Source: Zoogloea sp. (GTDB taxonomy: Bacteria > Pseudomonadota > Gammaproteobacteria > Burkholderiales > Rhodocyclaceae). From it: DNA of 56,116 nucleotides. The notes beneath the pieces are model-generated. The model did not search any database and was not told the origin of the DNA. It saw only the letters and a list, made by a program, of their open reading frames with translations. Both the position numbers and the translations under genes were made by a program. Below, in pieces: positions 9,102-19,873 of this stretch. Where the stretch lies: the NCBI RefSeq assembly GCF_017302315.1, contig NZ_JAFLDT010000017.1, forward strand, positions 1 through 56,116. The letters run 5' to 3'. The first letter of the stretch is position 1. Every line of letters begins with the position of its first letter.

Positions 9102-9698
9102 TCAGGCAGCCGGGGTTTCCTCGGCAGCATCGTCGCCACCACGGACAGCCAGGACGGTAGCCACGACCGGGTCTTCACCGTGGGTGAGGGCCTTCACGCC
9201 CTTCGGCAGGGTCAGGGCGGAAACGTGGATGGAGGCGCCGCTCTTCAGATCCTTCAGGTCCACTTCGATGAACTCGGGCAGGTCGCCAGGCAGGCACTCG
9301 AGGTCGAGTTCGGTCATCGGATGGGAAACCATGCCGCCTTCGAGCTTGACGCCCGGCGCGATGTCCGCATTGATGAAGTGCAGGGGCACCTTCACGTGGA
9401 TCTTGTGGGTTGCATCCACGCGCTGGAAATCCATGTGCAGAACCTGCTGCTTGTACGGGTGCCACTGGGTGTCCTTGAGGATCACGGACTGGTTGGCACC
9501 ATCCAGGACCATGGTCAGCACGGAGGCGTGGAAGGCCTCGTTGCGCAGGGCATGGAAAATCTCGTTGTGATCCACTTCGATCTGGGCGGGAGCGCCAGAA
9601 CCGTAGACGATGGCGGGGACACTGCCAGCGCGACGCAGGCGGCGGCTCGCACTCGTGCCCTGCAGAACGCGCGTTTTGGCGTTGAATTGAATGGTCAT
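9102..9698 (-). CDS. rplY: 50S ribosomal protein L25/general stress protein Ctc
   Basis: Binds 5S rRNA in the large subunit. 198 residues: an N-terminal L25 domain ([21 protein letters not shown] about 13-33) plus the longer C-terminal TL5/CTC domain ending in an acidic Ala-rich tail. The frame continues upstream, but ATG 9698 with GGAG eight bases before gives the family N-terminus [10 protein letters not shown]. It sits between prs and pth, though a terminator-like hairpin separates it from prs. Confidence 0.95.
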   Translation of the reverse strand: MTIQFNAKTRVLQGTSASRRLRRAGSVPAIVYGSGAPAQIEVDHNEIFHALRNEAFHASVLTMVLDGANQSVILKDTQWHPYKQQVLHMDFQRVDATHKIHVKVPLHFINADIAPGVKLEGGMVSHPMTELDLECLPGDLPEFIEVDLKDLKSGASIHVSALTLPKGVKALTHGEDPVVATVLAVRGGDDAAEETPAA

Positions 9699-9742
9699 TT
9701 TCACTACTCCAGTTGATGGGCCCGGCCGCGACCAGACGGGCG

Positions 9743-9773
9743 AAAAAGCCGGCGGGCTCGCACCCACCGGCTT
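9743..9773 (-). terminator. Terminator-like hairpin between prs and rplY
   Basis: On the minus strand AAGCCGGTGGG and CCCGCCGGCTT pair (one mismatch) around a short loop and are followed by TTTTT. It lies just after the prs stop. It would reduce read-through from prs into rplY, so rplY-pth probably also have their own promoter in the remaining ~45 bp. Confidence 0.65.
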
Positions 9774-9786
9774 GAAAACAGATGTC

Positions 9787-10737
9787 CTACTCGTTGAACA
9801 GCGAACTGACAGACTCTTCGTTGCTGATCCGCAGAATGGTATCGGCGAGGAGTTCGGCAATCGACACGAACCGGATCCGCTTGCAGGCCTTGGCCTCATC
9901 GGAAAGCGGAATGGTGTCGGTCACCACCAGCTCATCCAGATCGGATTCATTGATCCGGCTGATGGCGGGGCCGGACAACACGGCATGCGTACAGTACGCC
10001 ATCACACGCTTGGCGCCGTTCTCCTTGAGTGCCTGGGCCGCCTTGCACAGGGTGCCGGCGGTATCGACGATGTCGTCCATGATCACGCAGGTACGGCCCT
10101 CGACTTCACCGATGATGTTCATCACCTCGGACACATTGGCCTTGGGACGGCGCTTGTCGATGATGGCCAGGTCGCACTCGAGGCGCTTGGCGAAGGCACG
10201 GGCCCGCACCACACCGCCCACGTCCGGCGATACGACCATCAGGTCTTCGTACTTCTGCTTTTCCAGGTCATCGAGCAGCACGGGCGCCGCGTAGATGTTA
10301 TCCACGGGAATGTCGAAGAAACCCTGGATCTGGTCGGCGTGGAGGTCAACCGTGAGCACACGCTGAACGCCGGCTGCCTGGAGCATGTTGGCCACAACCT
10401 TGGCGGTAATGGGCACACGGGCAGAACGGGGGCGCCGATCCTGACGGGCGTAACCAAAATAGGGAATCGCTGCTGTGATGCGACCGGCGGAAGCCCGCTT
10501 AAGCGCATCCACCATGATCAGCAACTCCATGATGTTGTCGTTGGTGGGAACGCAGGTCGGCTGCAGGACGAAAACATCCTTGCCACGCACGTTCTCGAGA
10601 AGTTCGACATTGACTTCGCCGTCCGAGAAACGACCAACCGTGGCCGAACCCAAAGACTTCCCAAGGCGGCGCACCACATCTGCGGCCAGTTTGGGGTTGG
10701 CGTTGCCGGTGAAAACCATCAGGCTGCCCGAAGCCAT
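9787..10737 (-). CDS. prs: Ribose-phosphate pyrophosphokinase
   Basis: Makes PRPP from ribose 5-phosphate and ATP, feeding purine, pyrimidine, His, Trp and NAD synthesis. 316 residues. Conserved [21 protein letters not shown] (ATP loop), and the PRPP-binding motif [13 protein letters not shown] choose ATG 10737 (AGAGG five bases upstream) over an in-frame GTG two codons earlier. It is preceded by tRNA-Gln and ispE, the classical arrangement. Confidence 0.96.
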   Translation of the reverse strand: MASGSLMVFTGNANPKLAADVVRRLGKSLGSATVGRFSDGEVNVELLENVRGKDVFVLQPTCVPTNDNIMELLIMVDALKRASAGRITAAIPYFGYARQDRRPRSARVPITAKVVANMLQAAGVQRVLTVDLHADQIQGFFDIPVDNIYAAPVLLDDLEKQKYEDLMVVSPDVGGVVRARAFAKRLECDLAIIDKRRPKANVSEVMNIIGEVEGRTCVIMDDIVDTAGTLCKAAQALKENGAKRVMAYCTHAVLSGPAISRINESDLDELVVTDTIPLSDEAKACKRIRFVSIAELLADTILRISNEESVSSLFNE

Positions 10738-10773
10738 GATCACCTCTCGTTACTGCGAAGTAGAACCGCTTGA

Positions 10774-10803
10774 AACAAAACGGGCAGGTTTTTGACCTGC
10801 CCG
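10774..10803 (-). terminator. Terminator after tRNA-Gln
   Basis: CGGGCAGGT / ACCTGCCCG, a 9-bp perfect stem with a 5-base loop, followed on the minus strand by TTTTGTTTC. It begins 7 bases past the CCA end of the tRNA and precedes prs. Confidence 0.8.
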
Positions 10804-10810
10804 CTGAATT

Positions 10811-10887
10811 TGGCTGGGGAAGAAGGATTCGAACCTTCGAATGCCGGAATCAAAATCCGGTGCCTTGACCAACTTGGCGACTCCCCA
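10811..10887 (-). tRNA. tRNA-Gln (anticodon UUG)
   Basis: 77 nt including an encoded CCA. Acceptor TGGGGAG pairs with TTCCCCA (one G-T wobble), D stem GCC/GGC, anticodon stem CCGGA/TCCGG with loop TTTTGAT (anticodon TTG), T arm GAAGG-TTCGAAT-CCTTC. It lies 16 bp after the ispE start-distal end and before prs, as in many betaproteobacteria. Confidence 0.96.
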
Positions 10888-10903
10888 ATATCGTCATCAC
10901 AAC

Positions 10904-11767
10904 CTACACAAGCCATCCCTGCAACGGATGCCTGTCCAGCCCTGAGGCTACCCAGACCACCCAACCCTGCGGGGCTGCTGCAGCAACCTGATCTGCTTCC
11001 TCCTTCGAGTTGAAGGGGGCAAAGATGCAGGCACCTGAACCACTCATTCTTGCTGCCCCATGCTGCGACAACCAGACCAGCGCTTCAGCCACTTCGGGAA
11101 ACCGTCTGCAGACCGTTGGCTGCATGTCGTTCCGCGTTGTGTGTGTTGCGAAGGCGCGCATTATTATGGGTTCGGTGTCCCGCGTCAACTCTTCGGCCGA
11201 AAAAATTTCCGCGGTCGGCACCACGACCTGGGGCGCCACCATCACATACCAGGCCGGCGCCACTTTCAAGGACTGGAGCGCCTCTCCGACGCCCTCGGCG
11301 AAAGCGGTCTCGCCGAAGATGAAGAAAGGCACATCGGCGCCCAGGGCCAGCCCCAGCTCCCGAAGGCGCTGTCCGGAGAGGTTGCAGCCCCACATCCGGT
11401 TCAGGGCGATCAATACGGTGGCCGCATCCGAACTGCCGCCACCCAGCCCGCCGCCCATGGGGATCCGCTTGCATACCCCGATGTCGACCCCCTTCGTTGA
11501 ACCCGTGGCCTGCTCCAGGGCACGGGCTGCACGCACGACAAGATCCGCCTCGGGGGCCACCCCGGGCACATCCGTGGTGCGCAGGATGCGCCCGTCGGTA
11601 CGGCACCTGAGATGGATCTCGTCACCCCAGTCCAGCATGCGAAAGGCCGTCTGGAGCAGATGGTAACCATCCGGACGACGGCCGACGATGTGCAGGAAGA
11701 GATTGATCTTGGCGGGCGCCGGCAGACGCAGGTCCGTGGCCGCCGGATCGAAGGCAATGGGGTGCAT
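10904..11767 (-). CDS. ispE: 4-diphosphocytidyl-2-C-methyl-D-erythritol kinase
   Basis: GHMP kinase of the MEP isoprenoid pathway; phosphorylates CDP-ME at the 2-hydroxyl. 287 residues. N-terminal PAPAKINLFLHIVGRRPDGYH is diagnostic, the ATP loop PMGGGLGGGSSDAA lies near 102-115, and the third GHMP motif MSGSGACIFA is near 240. Start codon is one base after the lolB stop (TGA-C-ATG), so the two are translationally coupled. Confidence 0.96.
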   Translation of the reverse strand: MHPIAFDPAATDLRLPAPAKINLFLHIVGRRPDGYHLLQTAFRMLDWGDEIHLRCRTDGRILRTTDVPGVAPEADLVVRAARALEQATGSTKGVDIGVCKRIPMGGGLGGGSSDAATVLIALNRMWGCNLSGQRLRELGLALGADVPFFIFGETAFAEGVGEALQSLKVAPAWYVMVAPQVVVPTAEIFSAEELTRDTEPIIMRAFATHTTRNDMQPTVCRRFPEVAEALVWLSQHGAARMSGSGACIFAPFNSKEEADQVAAAAPQGWVVWVASGLDRHPLQGWLV

Positions 11768-11768
11768 G

Positions 11769-12332
11769 TCAGGGATTCCAGGAATCGACGATCAGGCGCA
11801 GGCGCGTATCGCCACGATGGATGTCAATTTTGCGGGGCAGGTCATCCGGCGCCCCGCCCACATAATCGATGTAGTCGATGCTCCAGCCACCGTCGACAAC
11901 CTTGAGGGGGCGCCCAAGAGCATCGAGCGTGCGCACCTCCGCCTGGGGCCGGACACGTGCCGTCACCCAGCGGGGAAGCTCCTCCAGGGGCGCACCGACG
12001 CCCAGCACGCTCTCCGCAAGCTCGGCGGCCGTGCCGGCAATGACCTGGCGACCGTCGGACAGGATCATCCGCGCGCCCCCTCCTGCCTTGCTCTCGATGC
12101 GGGCCAGCCCTTGCCCCAGGGGCCCCGTGAACAGCCAGGAATCAAGTTCCGGCGCATGCTCCCAATACACACCGACAGCGGCGCTACGCTCACCGTCCCG
12201 CACCTGCAGACGGCCTTCAAGTTGAAAACGCGGAAGCTCGGGGGCACCCCGCAGCGCTACGGCGGGCGGCAAGTCCGGCACGGTGGCACAGGCGGCCAGA
12301 GCCATCACACACGCCAGGAAAAGTGCTCTCAA
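11769..12332 (-). CDS. lolB: Outer membrane lipoprotein LolB
   Basis: Receives lipoproteins from LolA and inserts them in the outer membrane. 187 residues with signal peptide and lipobox LAAC (Cys15). FQLEGRLQVRDGERSAAVGV and the C-terminal segment LPRKIDIHRGD.RLRLIVDSW fit the LolB fold. Its ATG overlaps the stop of the upstream TPR gene by 4 bp, and ispE follows directly. Confidence 0.93.
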   Translation of the reverse strand: MRALFLACVMALAACATVPDLPPAVALRGAPELPRFQLEGRLQVRDGERSAAVGVYWEHAPELDSWLFTGPLGQGLARIESKAGGGARMILSDGRQVIAGTAAELAESVLGVGAPLEELPRWVTARVRPQAEVRTLDALGRPLKVVDGGWSIDYIDYVGGAPDDLPRKIDIHRGDTRLRLIVDSWNP

Positions 12333-14056
12333 GGCTTGAACTTCTTGATCACGTCGGCGAGCACAGTGCTTTCGGGATGGGCCTTCGCCGCATCCCTCCA
12401 GGTGCGGGCGGCTTCGTCACGCCGCCCCATCATCCACAGCACTTCCCCGAGGTGTGCAGCGATCTCCGGGTCGGCGCGCAGCTCGAAGGCGCGCTGGAGC
12501 TGTGCGAGGGCTCCGCCCAGATCTCCACGCCGGTACAGGGCCCAACCCAGACTGTCGAGGATGAACGCATCATTCGGGGCAATTTCGAGACCCTTGCGGA
12601 TCAGGCGCTCCGCCTCATCGAGGCGCATGTTGCGATCGGCCAGCGAGTAACCCAGGGCATTGTAGGCATGTGCGTGATCGGGCTTGATGACGATCAGCTT
12701 GCGCAAGCGGCCCTCCATCACCTCGGGACGTCCGATCCTTTCTGCCATCAGGGCCGACTCATACAGAATCTCGACGTTGTCCGAATCGCGGCGCAGGGCC
12801 TCATCCAGCACGTTGAAGGCCTCTTCATTACGACCGGCCTCCCGCAGGATCTGCGCTTCCGCAAGGACAAACTGCTGGCTCTCGCCCGGCGCAGCATCGC
12901 GCGCCAAGGCCTGCAGATGCTGGCGTGCATCCGGGATCCGCCCGCTGACCACCATAACCTGTGCAACCCGCACCTGGGCCGCGACGAAGCGGCTGCCCGG
13001 CGCCACGGACTTGTACCAGCCGATGGCCTCATCGTAGCGCTTCGCCTCCTCGGCGATCTGCCCCAGGTAGGTGCGGATGCTGTCCGGCTCAGCGAACCCC
13101 AGATCGAGCAAATGCCGGAAATGCGCCTCGGCGGTGCCCCTGTCACCAAGCTGCATGGACAGCAGACCCGCGGCATGGACGGCGTCCTTGTCGTCCGGGG
13201 CACGCAGGAGTATCTGTTCAAACTGCGCCCTGGCAGGCGCAAACTGCTTGGCCGCCACCAGCAGGCGAGCCAGGGTGATGCGCGGCTCGCGCGCCTCCGG
13301 GTGTTGATCAACATACATCTGCAGCGCCCGGATGCCGGAACCCGGCGCGGCTTCCTCCTGGAACTGGGCCTTCAGCACCACAGCCTGCTCCCAGTCGGGA
13401 CGCAGACGCAAGGCCCCGTCCAACGCATCCGACGCTGCAATGTTGTCACCGCCGACAAAAGCCGCGTTGGCACGGGCGAACCAGGCCTCCGGGTGAGCCA
13501 GATAGGGCTCGGTCAACTCGCCCACCAAGCGGCGGATCAACGCCTTGTCGGGAATCCGGGCCAAACCCCGGTTCAGTCCCATCAGGGCCGGCCCGATGGC
13601 ATCGCCCTGACGGGCCAGGGCCTCGGCCAGGTGAGTGCGCAACTCATCAATCCGCGCCCCACTGGCAAGCGTGCCCGAAGCCAGCTGCTGGGCCTGCACC
13701 GAGCCGGGCTCAAGCTCAAGCCAAAGCCGGGATGCTTCGCCGGACATGTCGGCGTCGCGGGCAAACAAGGCCATCTCGGCAGCGCGGCGGGCAATGCGCC
13801 CATCCCGGGTACGCCGCGCCAGGTCCAGATAGGAGCGGGCGGCCATGACCGTCTGCCCCCTGGCTGCCGCCACCTCGGCAAGCATCATCTGGTGAAGGAT
13901 CTGGGGGGTCAGCTCCTGGGAAGGGTAGATCGGCTTTGCCACCTCATCGCCGGCCCCATCCTGTTGAGCCTGGGCAAGGCCCGAAAGCAGGCTGGCCGAA
14001 ACAAGCAGGGCAGCCAGCAAGCGGGCCGGCTGAGCATGGCGGAAAATAGGTTTCAT
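12329..14056 (-). CDS. Tetratricopeptide-repeat protein, exported
   Basis: 575 residues from ATG 14056 (AGAGAG five bases upstream); the frame is open further but this start gives a proper Sec signal peptide (MKPIFRHAQPARLLAALLVS...AQA). Multiple TPR units, Ala/Leu/Arg rich, are spread over about 60-575; the most typical, with AYNALGYSLADR and FILDSLGWALYRRGD, lie near 480-545. Probably a periplasmic scaffold. It is the first gene of the TPR-lolB-ispE operon (ATGA overlap with lolB), which suggests a link to envelope lipoprotein traffic, but no specific role is known to me. Confidence 0.9.
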   Translation of the reverse strand: MKPIFRHAQPARLLAALLVSASLLSGLAQAQQDGAGDEVAKPIYPSQELTPQILHQMMLAEVAAARGQTVMAARSYLDLARRTRDGRIARRAAEMALFARDADMSGEASRLWLELEPGSVQAQQLASGTLASGARIDELRTHLAEALARQGDAIGPALMGLNRGLARIPDKALIRRLVGELTEPYLAHPEAWFARANAAFVGGDNIAASDALDGALRLRPDWEQAVVLKAQFQEEAAPGSGIRALQMYVDQHPEAREPRITLARLLVAAKQFAPARAQFEQILLRAPDDKDAVHAAGLLSMQLGDRGTAEAHFRHLLDLGFAEPDSIRTYLGQIAEEAKRYDEAIGWYKSVAPGSRFVAAQVRVAQVMVVSGRIPDARQHLQALARDAAPGESQQFVLAEAQILREAGRNEEAFNVLDEALRRDSDNVEILYESALMAERIGRPEVMEGRLRKLIVIKPDHAHAYNALGYSLADRNMRLDEAERLIRKGLEIAPNDAFILDSLGWALYRRGDLGGALAQLQRAFELRADPEIAAHLGEVLWMMGRRDEAARTWRDAAKAHPESTVLADVIKKFKP

Positions 14057-14119
14057 GTGACTCTCTGGAAAGGCTTGCGGGTTCCGGTCGGCCACCGTCC
14101 CGACAAGCTCGCAACGGCG

Positions 14120-14149
14120 CGACATGCTCTTGGATCGCGCGGCTACAAT
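14120..14149 (+). promoter_or_regulatory. Candidate sigma-70 promoter of mutM
   Basis: CGACAT (14120-14125), 18-base spacer, TACAAT (14144-14149), about 67 bp before the mutM ATG in the divergent TPR/mutM spacer. The -10 is good, the -35 weak. Confidence 0.45.
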
Positions 14150-14215
14150 AGGGTTCGCCGGATGTTAGGCGGTTTCCCCAAGCCCAGCAAGCGAGCCTCT
14201 CGGCCCCCCTTTTTC

Positions 14216-15025
14216 ATGCCCGAATTGCCCGAAGTCGAAACCACCCGCCGGGGAATCGCCCCGGCGCTGATCCATCACGTCAGCACCGGCGCCGTCGTTC
14301 GCAATCCCCGTCTTCGCTGCCCCGTACCGGACGATCTGGACACCCTCCTCCGGGGCCAAGAGCTCCAGGCCGTGGAACGCCGCGCCAAGTACCTGCTCCT
14401 GCGCTTTGCCACCGGCAGCCTGCTGATCCACCTGGGCATGTCGGGAAGCCTGCGCATCGTGCCTGCCCAGGCCGCGCCGGACAAGCACGACCACCTCGAC
14501 ATCCTCTTCGACGACACGGCCCTGCGCCTGCGCGACCCACGCCGCTTCGGGCTGGTGCTGTGGCAAGACGGCCCGGTGCCGCACCCGCTGCTTGCCAAAC
14601 TCGGCATCGAACCCCTGAGTGACGGCTTTGACGGCCCCTGGCTGCAGCGGGCCGGGCGCGGCCGCAAGACGCCGGCCAAACTCTTCCTGATGGACGGGCA
14701 CCAGGTGGTGGGCATCGGCAACATCTACGCCTCCGAAAGCCTCTTCAGGGCGGGCATCGACCCGGTGACACCCATCGGTGAGCTGGGGCCGCGACGCTGC
14801 GCACGCCTGGCCGCCTGCATCCGCGAAACCCTCAACGACGCATTGGCTGCCGGCGGCAGCACCCTGCGGGACTTCGTCAGCAGTAATGGCACCCCCGGCT
14901 ACTTCCAGCAGCAGTACTTTGTCTATGGGCGGGAGGGTGAGCCCTGCCGGAAATGCACCACCCCCATCCGCAAACGGATCATGGGGCAACGGGCCAGCTT
15001 CTACTGCCCCCGCTGCCAGCGTTGA
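14216..15025 (+). CDS. mutM: Formamidopyrimidine-DNA glycosylase
   Basis: Bifunctional glycosylase/AP lyase that removes 8-oxoguanine and FaPy lesions. 269 residues. The N-terminus MPELPEVE carries the Pro2 nucleophile and Glu3; the C-terminal zinc finger CRKC...CPRC (about 245-268) is intact, as is the YASESLFRAGI helix region. The frame is open for 630 codons upstream, antisense to the TPR gene, but the catalytic Pro2 fixes the start at ATG 14216. The next gene starts 103 bp later on the same strand. Confidence 0.97.
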   Translation: MPELPEVETTRRGIAPALIHHVSTGAVVRNPRLRCPVPDDLDTLLRGQELQAVERRAKYLLLRFATGSLLIHLGMSGSLRIVPAQAAPDKHDHLDILFDDTALRLRDPRRFGLVLWQDGPVPHPLLAKLGIEPLSDGFDGPWLQRAGRGRKTPAKLFLMDGHQVVGIGNIYASESLFRAGIDPVTPIGELGPRRCARLAACIRETLNDALAAGGSTLRDFVSSNGTPGYFQQQYFVYGREGEPCRKCTTPIRKRIMGQRASFYCPRCQR

Positions 15026-15128
15026 AACGGTTTCGGTCGGCCTCGTTCCCGTTTATGCTAACCATCTTGACGATTTCCGCCGGCTTAGCGGCTCCCATCC
15101 AGGAATGAAGCCCGTGAAGGACGCACAC

Positions 15129-17084
15129 ATGCTTGCCGAACACTTCTCTGCCTATACCCAGTGGCGGGGAAATGTCGCCTCCGGTATCGGAGAACTGCGC
15201 AAATGGCTGCAACTGAACGAGATCGGTGACGCCCAATCCGATCTGCGCCTGCAATACCTCCTCGACCGCCTGCGCGAAGACAAACTGATCGTCGCCTTCG
15301 TTGCCGAGTTTTCGCGGGGCAAGTCCGAGCTCATCAACGCCGTCTTCTTCGCCGGCTACGGCAACCGCATCCTGCCTTCAAGCGCCGGACGCACCACCAT
15401 GTGCCCGACCGAGCTGCAGTGGAAGGAGGGCGACAAGCCGGAAATCCGCCTGCTGCCCATCGAGAGCCGCAAGACCAACGCCAGCATCACCGAACTCAAG
15501 CGCTACCCCGAGGAATGGCAGATCCGCCCCCTTGACACCAGCTCGGCCGAAAGCCTGCAGCAGGCCCTCGCCCAGGTCGGCGAAACCCGGCTGGCCAGCC
15601 TGGCCGAGGCGGAAGAGCTGGGTTTTCCCATCGATGCAAGCGGTGATCACGGCATCCGTCCCGATGCGGAAGGCCGCCTGGAGATCCCGCGCTGGCGCCA
15701 CGCCATCATCCAGTTTCCCCATCCGATGCTCGAACAGGGCTTGGTGATTCTCGATACGCCGGGCCTCAATGCCATCGGCGCAGAGCCCGAGCTTACCCTC
15801 AACCTGCTGCCCAACGCCCATGCAGTGCTGTTCATCCTGGCCGCCGACACCGGCGTCACCCAGAGCGATCTGGCCGTATGGCGGGAGCACGTCAATGCCG
15901 GGCGCCGGCAGCGGGGGCGCATCGTCGCCCTCAACAAGATCGACGGTCTGTGGGATGGCCTTCGCAGCGAGGAGGATATCGAGAGGGAGATCTCCAATCA
16001 GGTCAATAGCGTCGCCAGCACACTGGAAGTCGATGCATCCCAGGTCTATCCGGTTTCGGCCCAGAAGGGCCTGGTGGCCAAGGTCAATGACGATCAGGAA
16101 CTGCTGGAGCGCAGCCGCATCGTCGGCCTCGAACGGGCCCTATCCACCGAACTGCTCCCCACCAAGCGCGACATCGTCCGCGACAACACCCATGGTGACG
16201 TCACCGACATTGTCGGCCGCAGCCGCGAGTTGCTGAACGCACGCCTCACCGGTCTGCGCGAGCAGCTTCAGGAACTCACCGATCTGCGCGGCAAGAACCA
16301 GAACGTCATCGAATACATGATGCGCAAGGTTCGCTCCGAAAAGGACGAGTTCGAGCAGGGCCTGCAGAAGTACTACGCCGTACGCAGCGTCTTCTCCAAC
16401 CTCTCCAACAACCTCTTCGGCCATCTGGGTCTTGATGCCCTGCGCGATGAAACCCGCCGCACCCGCGAAGCCATGCTCGATGCGGCCTTTTCCCGCGGCC
16501 TGCGGGAAGCGATGAAGGGCTTCTTCGCCCATCTGCGCGGCAACCTGAAGAAATCCACCGACGAGATCGGCGAGATCTCCAAGATGCTCGACGCCATGTA
16601 CAAGCGCTTCACCGTCGAGCACGGCCTCAAGCTGGCTGCCCCTACCGCGTTCTCGACCCTGCGCTACGAAAAAGAGATCGAACGCCTGGAAGAGGCCTTC
16701 AACAACCAGTTCAACACGGTGCTGACCATTGTCACCACTGAAAAGCACACCCTGACCCAGAAGTTCTTCGAAACCGTGGCCGTCCAGGCCCGCCGCACCT
16801 TCGAAGTGGCCAACCGGGATGCGGAACAGTGGCTGCGTGCCGTCATGGCCCCCCTGGAAACCCAGGTACGCGAATACCAGCTCCAGCTCAAGCGCCGCCT
16901 CGAAAGCGTGAAACGCATCCACCAGGCCACCGACACCCTCGAAGACCGGGTGCGGGAACTGCAGCAGGCGGAAGATCTGCTCGTCCAGCAGGTCGCCCAG
17001 CTCAATGCCTTGGCAGAACGCATCGAACGGGCTCTCGAAATGCCGACGGAGGGGGTGGACGTGCCCTCCGCCTTGGCGGCCTGA
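15129..17084 (+). CDS. Bacterial dynamin-like GTPase
   Basis: Large GTPase likely acting on membranes. 651 residues from ATG 15129 (AAGGA seven bases upstream); an in-frame ATG at 15105 has its AGGA too close. G1 AEFSRGKSELIN (Lys65), G3 LDTPGLNA (Asp209), G4 LNKIDG (Asn269) are visible; residues ~370-630 are long amphipathic helices with coiled-coil character, including two predicted stalk-like stretches. No clear transmembrane segment is seen. Such proteins occur in many betaproteobacteria and their roles (membrane repair, fission, defence) are unsettled. It follows mutM and ends at an exceptionally strong hairpin. Confidence 0.85.
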   Translation: MLAEHFSAYTQWRGNVASGIGELRKWLQLNEIGDAQSDLRLQYLLDRLREDKLIVAFVAEFSRGKSELINAVFFAGYGNRILPSSAGRTTMCPTELQWKEGDKPEIRLLPIESRKTNASITELKRYPEEWQIRPLDTSSAESLQQALAQVGETRLASLAEAEELGFPIDASGDHGIRPDAEGRLEIPRWRHAIIQFPHPMLEQGLVILDTPGLNAIGAEPELTLNLLPNAHAVLFILAADTGVTQSDLAVWREHVNAGRRQRGRIVALNKIDGLWDGLRSEEDIEREISNQVNSVASTLEVDASQVYPVSAQKGLVAKVNDDQELLERSRIVGLERALSTELLPTKRDIVRDNTHGDVTDIVGRSRELLNARLTGLREQLQELTDLRGKNQNVIEYMMRKVRSEKDEFEQGLQKYYAVRSVFSNLSNNLFGHLGLDALRDETRRTREAMLDAAFSRGLREAMKGFFAHLRGNLKKSTDEIGEISKMLDAMYKRFTVEHGLKLAAPTAFSTLRYEKEIERLEEAFNNQFNTVLTIVTTEKHTLTQKFFETVAVQARRTFEVANRDAEQWLRAVMAPLETQVREYQLQLKRRLESVKRIHQATDTLEDRVRELQQAEDLLVQQVAQLNALAERIERALEMPTEGVDVPSALAA

Positions 17085-17110
17085 AGCCGCCGCCGGCCAC
17101 GCTCAGGCGT

Positions 17111-17165
17111 CAGAAAAGAAGAGAGCCTGGCACCCTGATGGGGTGCCAGGCTCTCTTCTTTTCTG
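17111..17165. terminator. 25-bp perfect hairpin, bidirectional terminator
   Basis: Left arm 17111-17135, loop 17136-17140, right arm 17141-17165: 25 consecutive base pairs without mismatch. It separates the convergent dynamin-like gene and ferredoxin gene; the outer arms contain CTTCTTTTCT-like T-rich sequence in both directions, so it can end both transcripts. Confidence 0.8.
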
Positions 17166-17180
17166 CTTGCGCCAGATCGC

Positions 17181-18510
<1,330 letters not shown>

Positions 18511-18514
<4 letters not shown>

Positions 18515-19848
18515 CGGGCAGCTCCACCGCGGGCATCGGGTTTGTCCCCATCCCCCCCCACCACCACAGTCACCAGGCGCTCGGGCAACACATGACGCCG
18601 GAAGGCATCGCGGATCTGGGCCGCCGTGACAGCCGAAACCTTGGTCCGATAGGTATCCAGATAGTCGAGGGGCAAACCGTAACTACCGATTACCGCCACC
18701 TGCTCCAGCATCTTGCGGTTGGAGTCGAGACGCAGGGCGAAGCCATTGATCAGGTTCTCCTTGGCCGCCTTCAGCTCACTCTCGGTCGGCCCATCCTTCA
18801 CGAAGGCGGCCACGGTTTCGGAAACCACCTTGAGGGCATCATCGGTCTGGCTGCCCTTGGTCTGCAGCCCGATCTGGAAGGGACCGACGCTGCGTTGCGG
18901 CGAAAAATAGCTGTACACGCTGTAGGCGTAGCCACGCTTCTCCCGCACTTCCCGGGTCAACCGGGAGACGAAGCCTCCCCCACCCAGGATGTAATTGCCC
19001 ACCACGAGCGGGAAGAAGTCCGGATCGCCGCGACGGATGCCGGGTTGGCCCACGGCAATGTGCGCCTGCGCCGACGGATTTGGCACACGGATCGTGCCTC
19101 CCGCGGGGGGGGCTGCATCGACGGGCGGCGCCGGCAACACGCCCGCGGGCAGGGCGCCGGTGAGTCGGACCGCGATGGCCTCGGCGTCGCTACGCGAGAC
19201 ATCGCCGACGATGCTGACCACCGCCCCGGCCGCCGTGTAGTGCCGACGATGGAAATCCACCAGATCCTCACGGGTGAGGGAGGTCATGGTGTCCACCGAC
19301 GGCAGGCGTCCATAGGGATGGTCGGAGAACACGGCCGCCGCAAAACGGCGCGACAGGATGGCATCGGGCTGGGTGTCGGACTCCTTCAACCCGGCAATAC
19401 TGCGCGCCTTCTCGCGCTCCACCGCAGGCGCAGGGAAGGTGGGTTGCTGAATCAGGGTGGCCAGCAGGTCCACCGCCCCCTCCCGTTCGACCGCGCTGCT
19501 GAGGGTCCGCAGGGACACCGACGCACGATCCATGTCGACACCGCCACCGATCTGCGCCCCCAGGTCGGCCACCCGATTGGCGATGGCGTCCTCGTCAAGA
19601 GTGCCTGCACCGGCATCGAGGAGGCCACGTGCCAGGCCCGCCAGCCCCGCCTTGCCCACGGGAGCCTCGGCGCCACCGGCACGGAAGTCCACCTGCACGT
19701 CCACAATCGGCAAGGCCCGGCTCTCGACAAAGTACACCCGGACGCCATTGGCTGTCGTCCAGTTCTGAATGGTCAGCCCGGCCTGGGCCGATAGCGTTGC
19801 GAAGGTCAGCGCAAGGGCCAGCCCCACACGTTTGCATTGGGAAATCAT
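18511..19848 (-). CDS. M16 peptidase-like subunit lacking the zinc motif
   Basis: 445 residues with a signal peptide (MISQCKRVGLALALTFATLSAQA). Pitrilysin-fold sequence with C-terminal half LTREVREKRGYAYSVYSYF typical of the family, but in place of HxxEH the N-terminal half reads LAGLARGLLDAG, so it is a non-catalytic partner. ATG 19848 has GAGG eight bases upstream. Together with the next upstream gene it should form a periplasmic heterodimeric M16B protease. 25 bp separates the two; rsmD overlaps its end. Confidence 0.9.
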
Positions 19849-19873
19849 CAATCAACCTCGAATTCAGGAGCGG

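Noticed and set aside
12323-14215. Open frame of about 630 codons on the plus strand joined in frame to mutM
   Set aside because: It is antisense to the TPR gene, has no family sequence, and MutM must start at MPELPE because Pro2 is catalytic. Long antisense frames are expected at this G+C.
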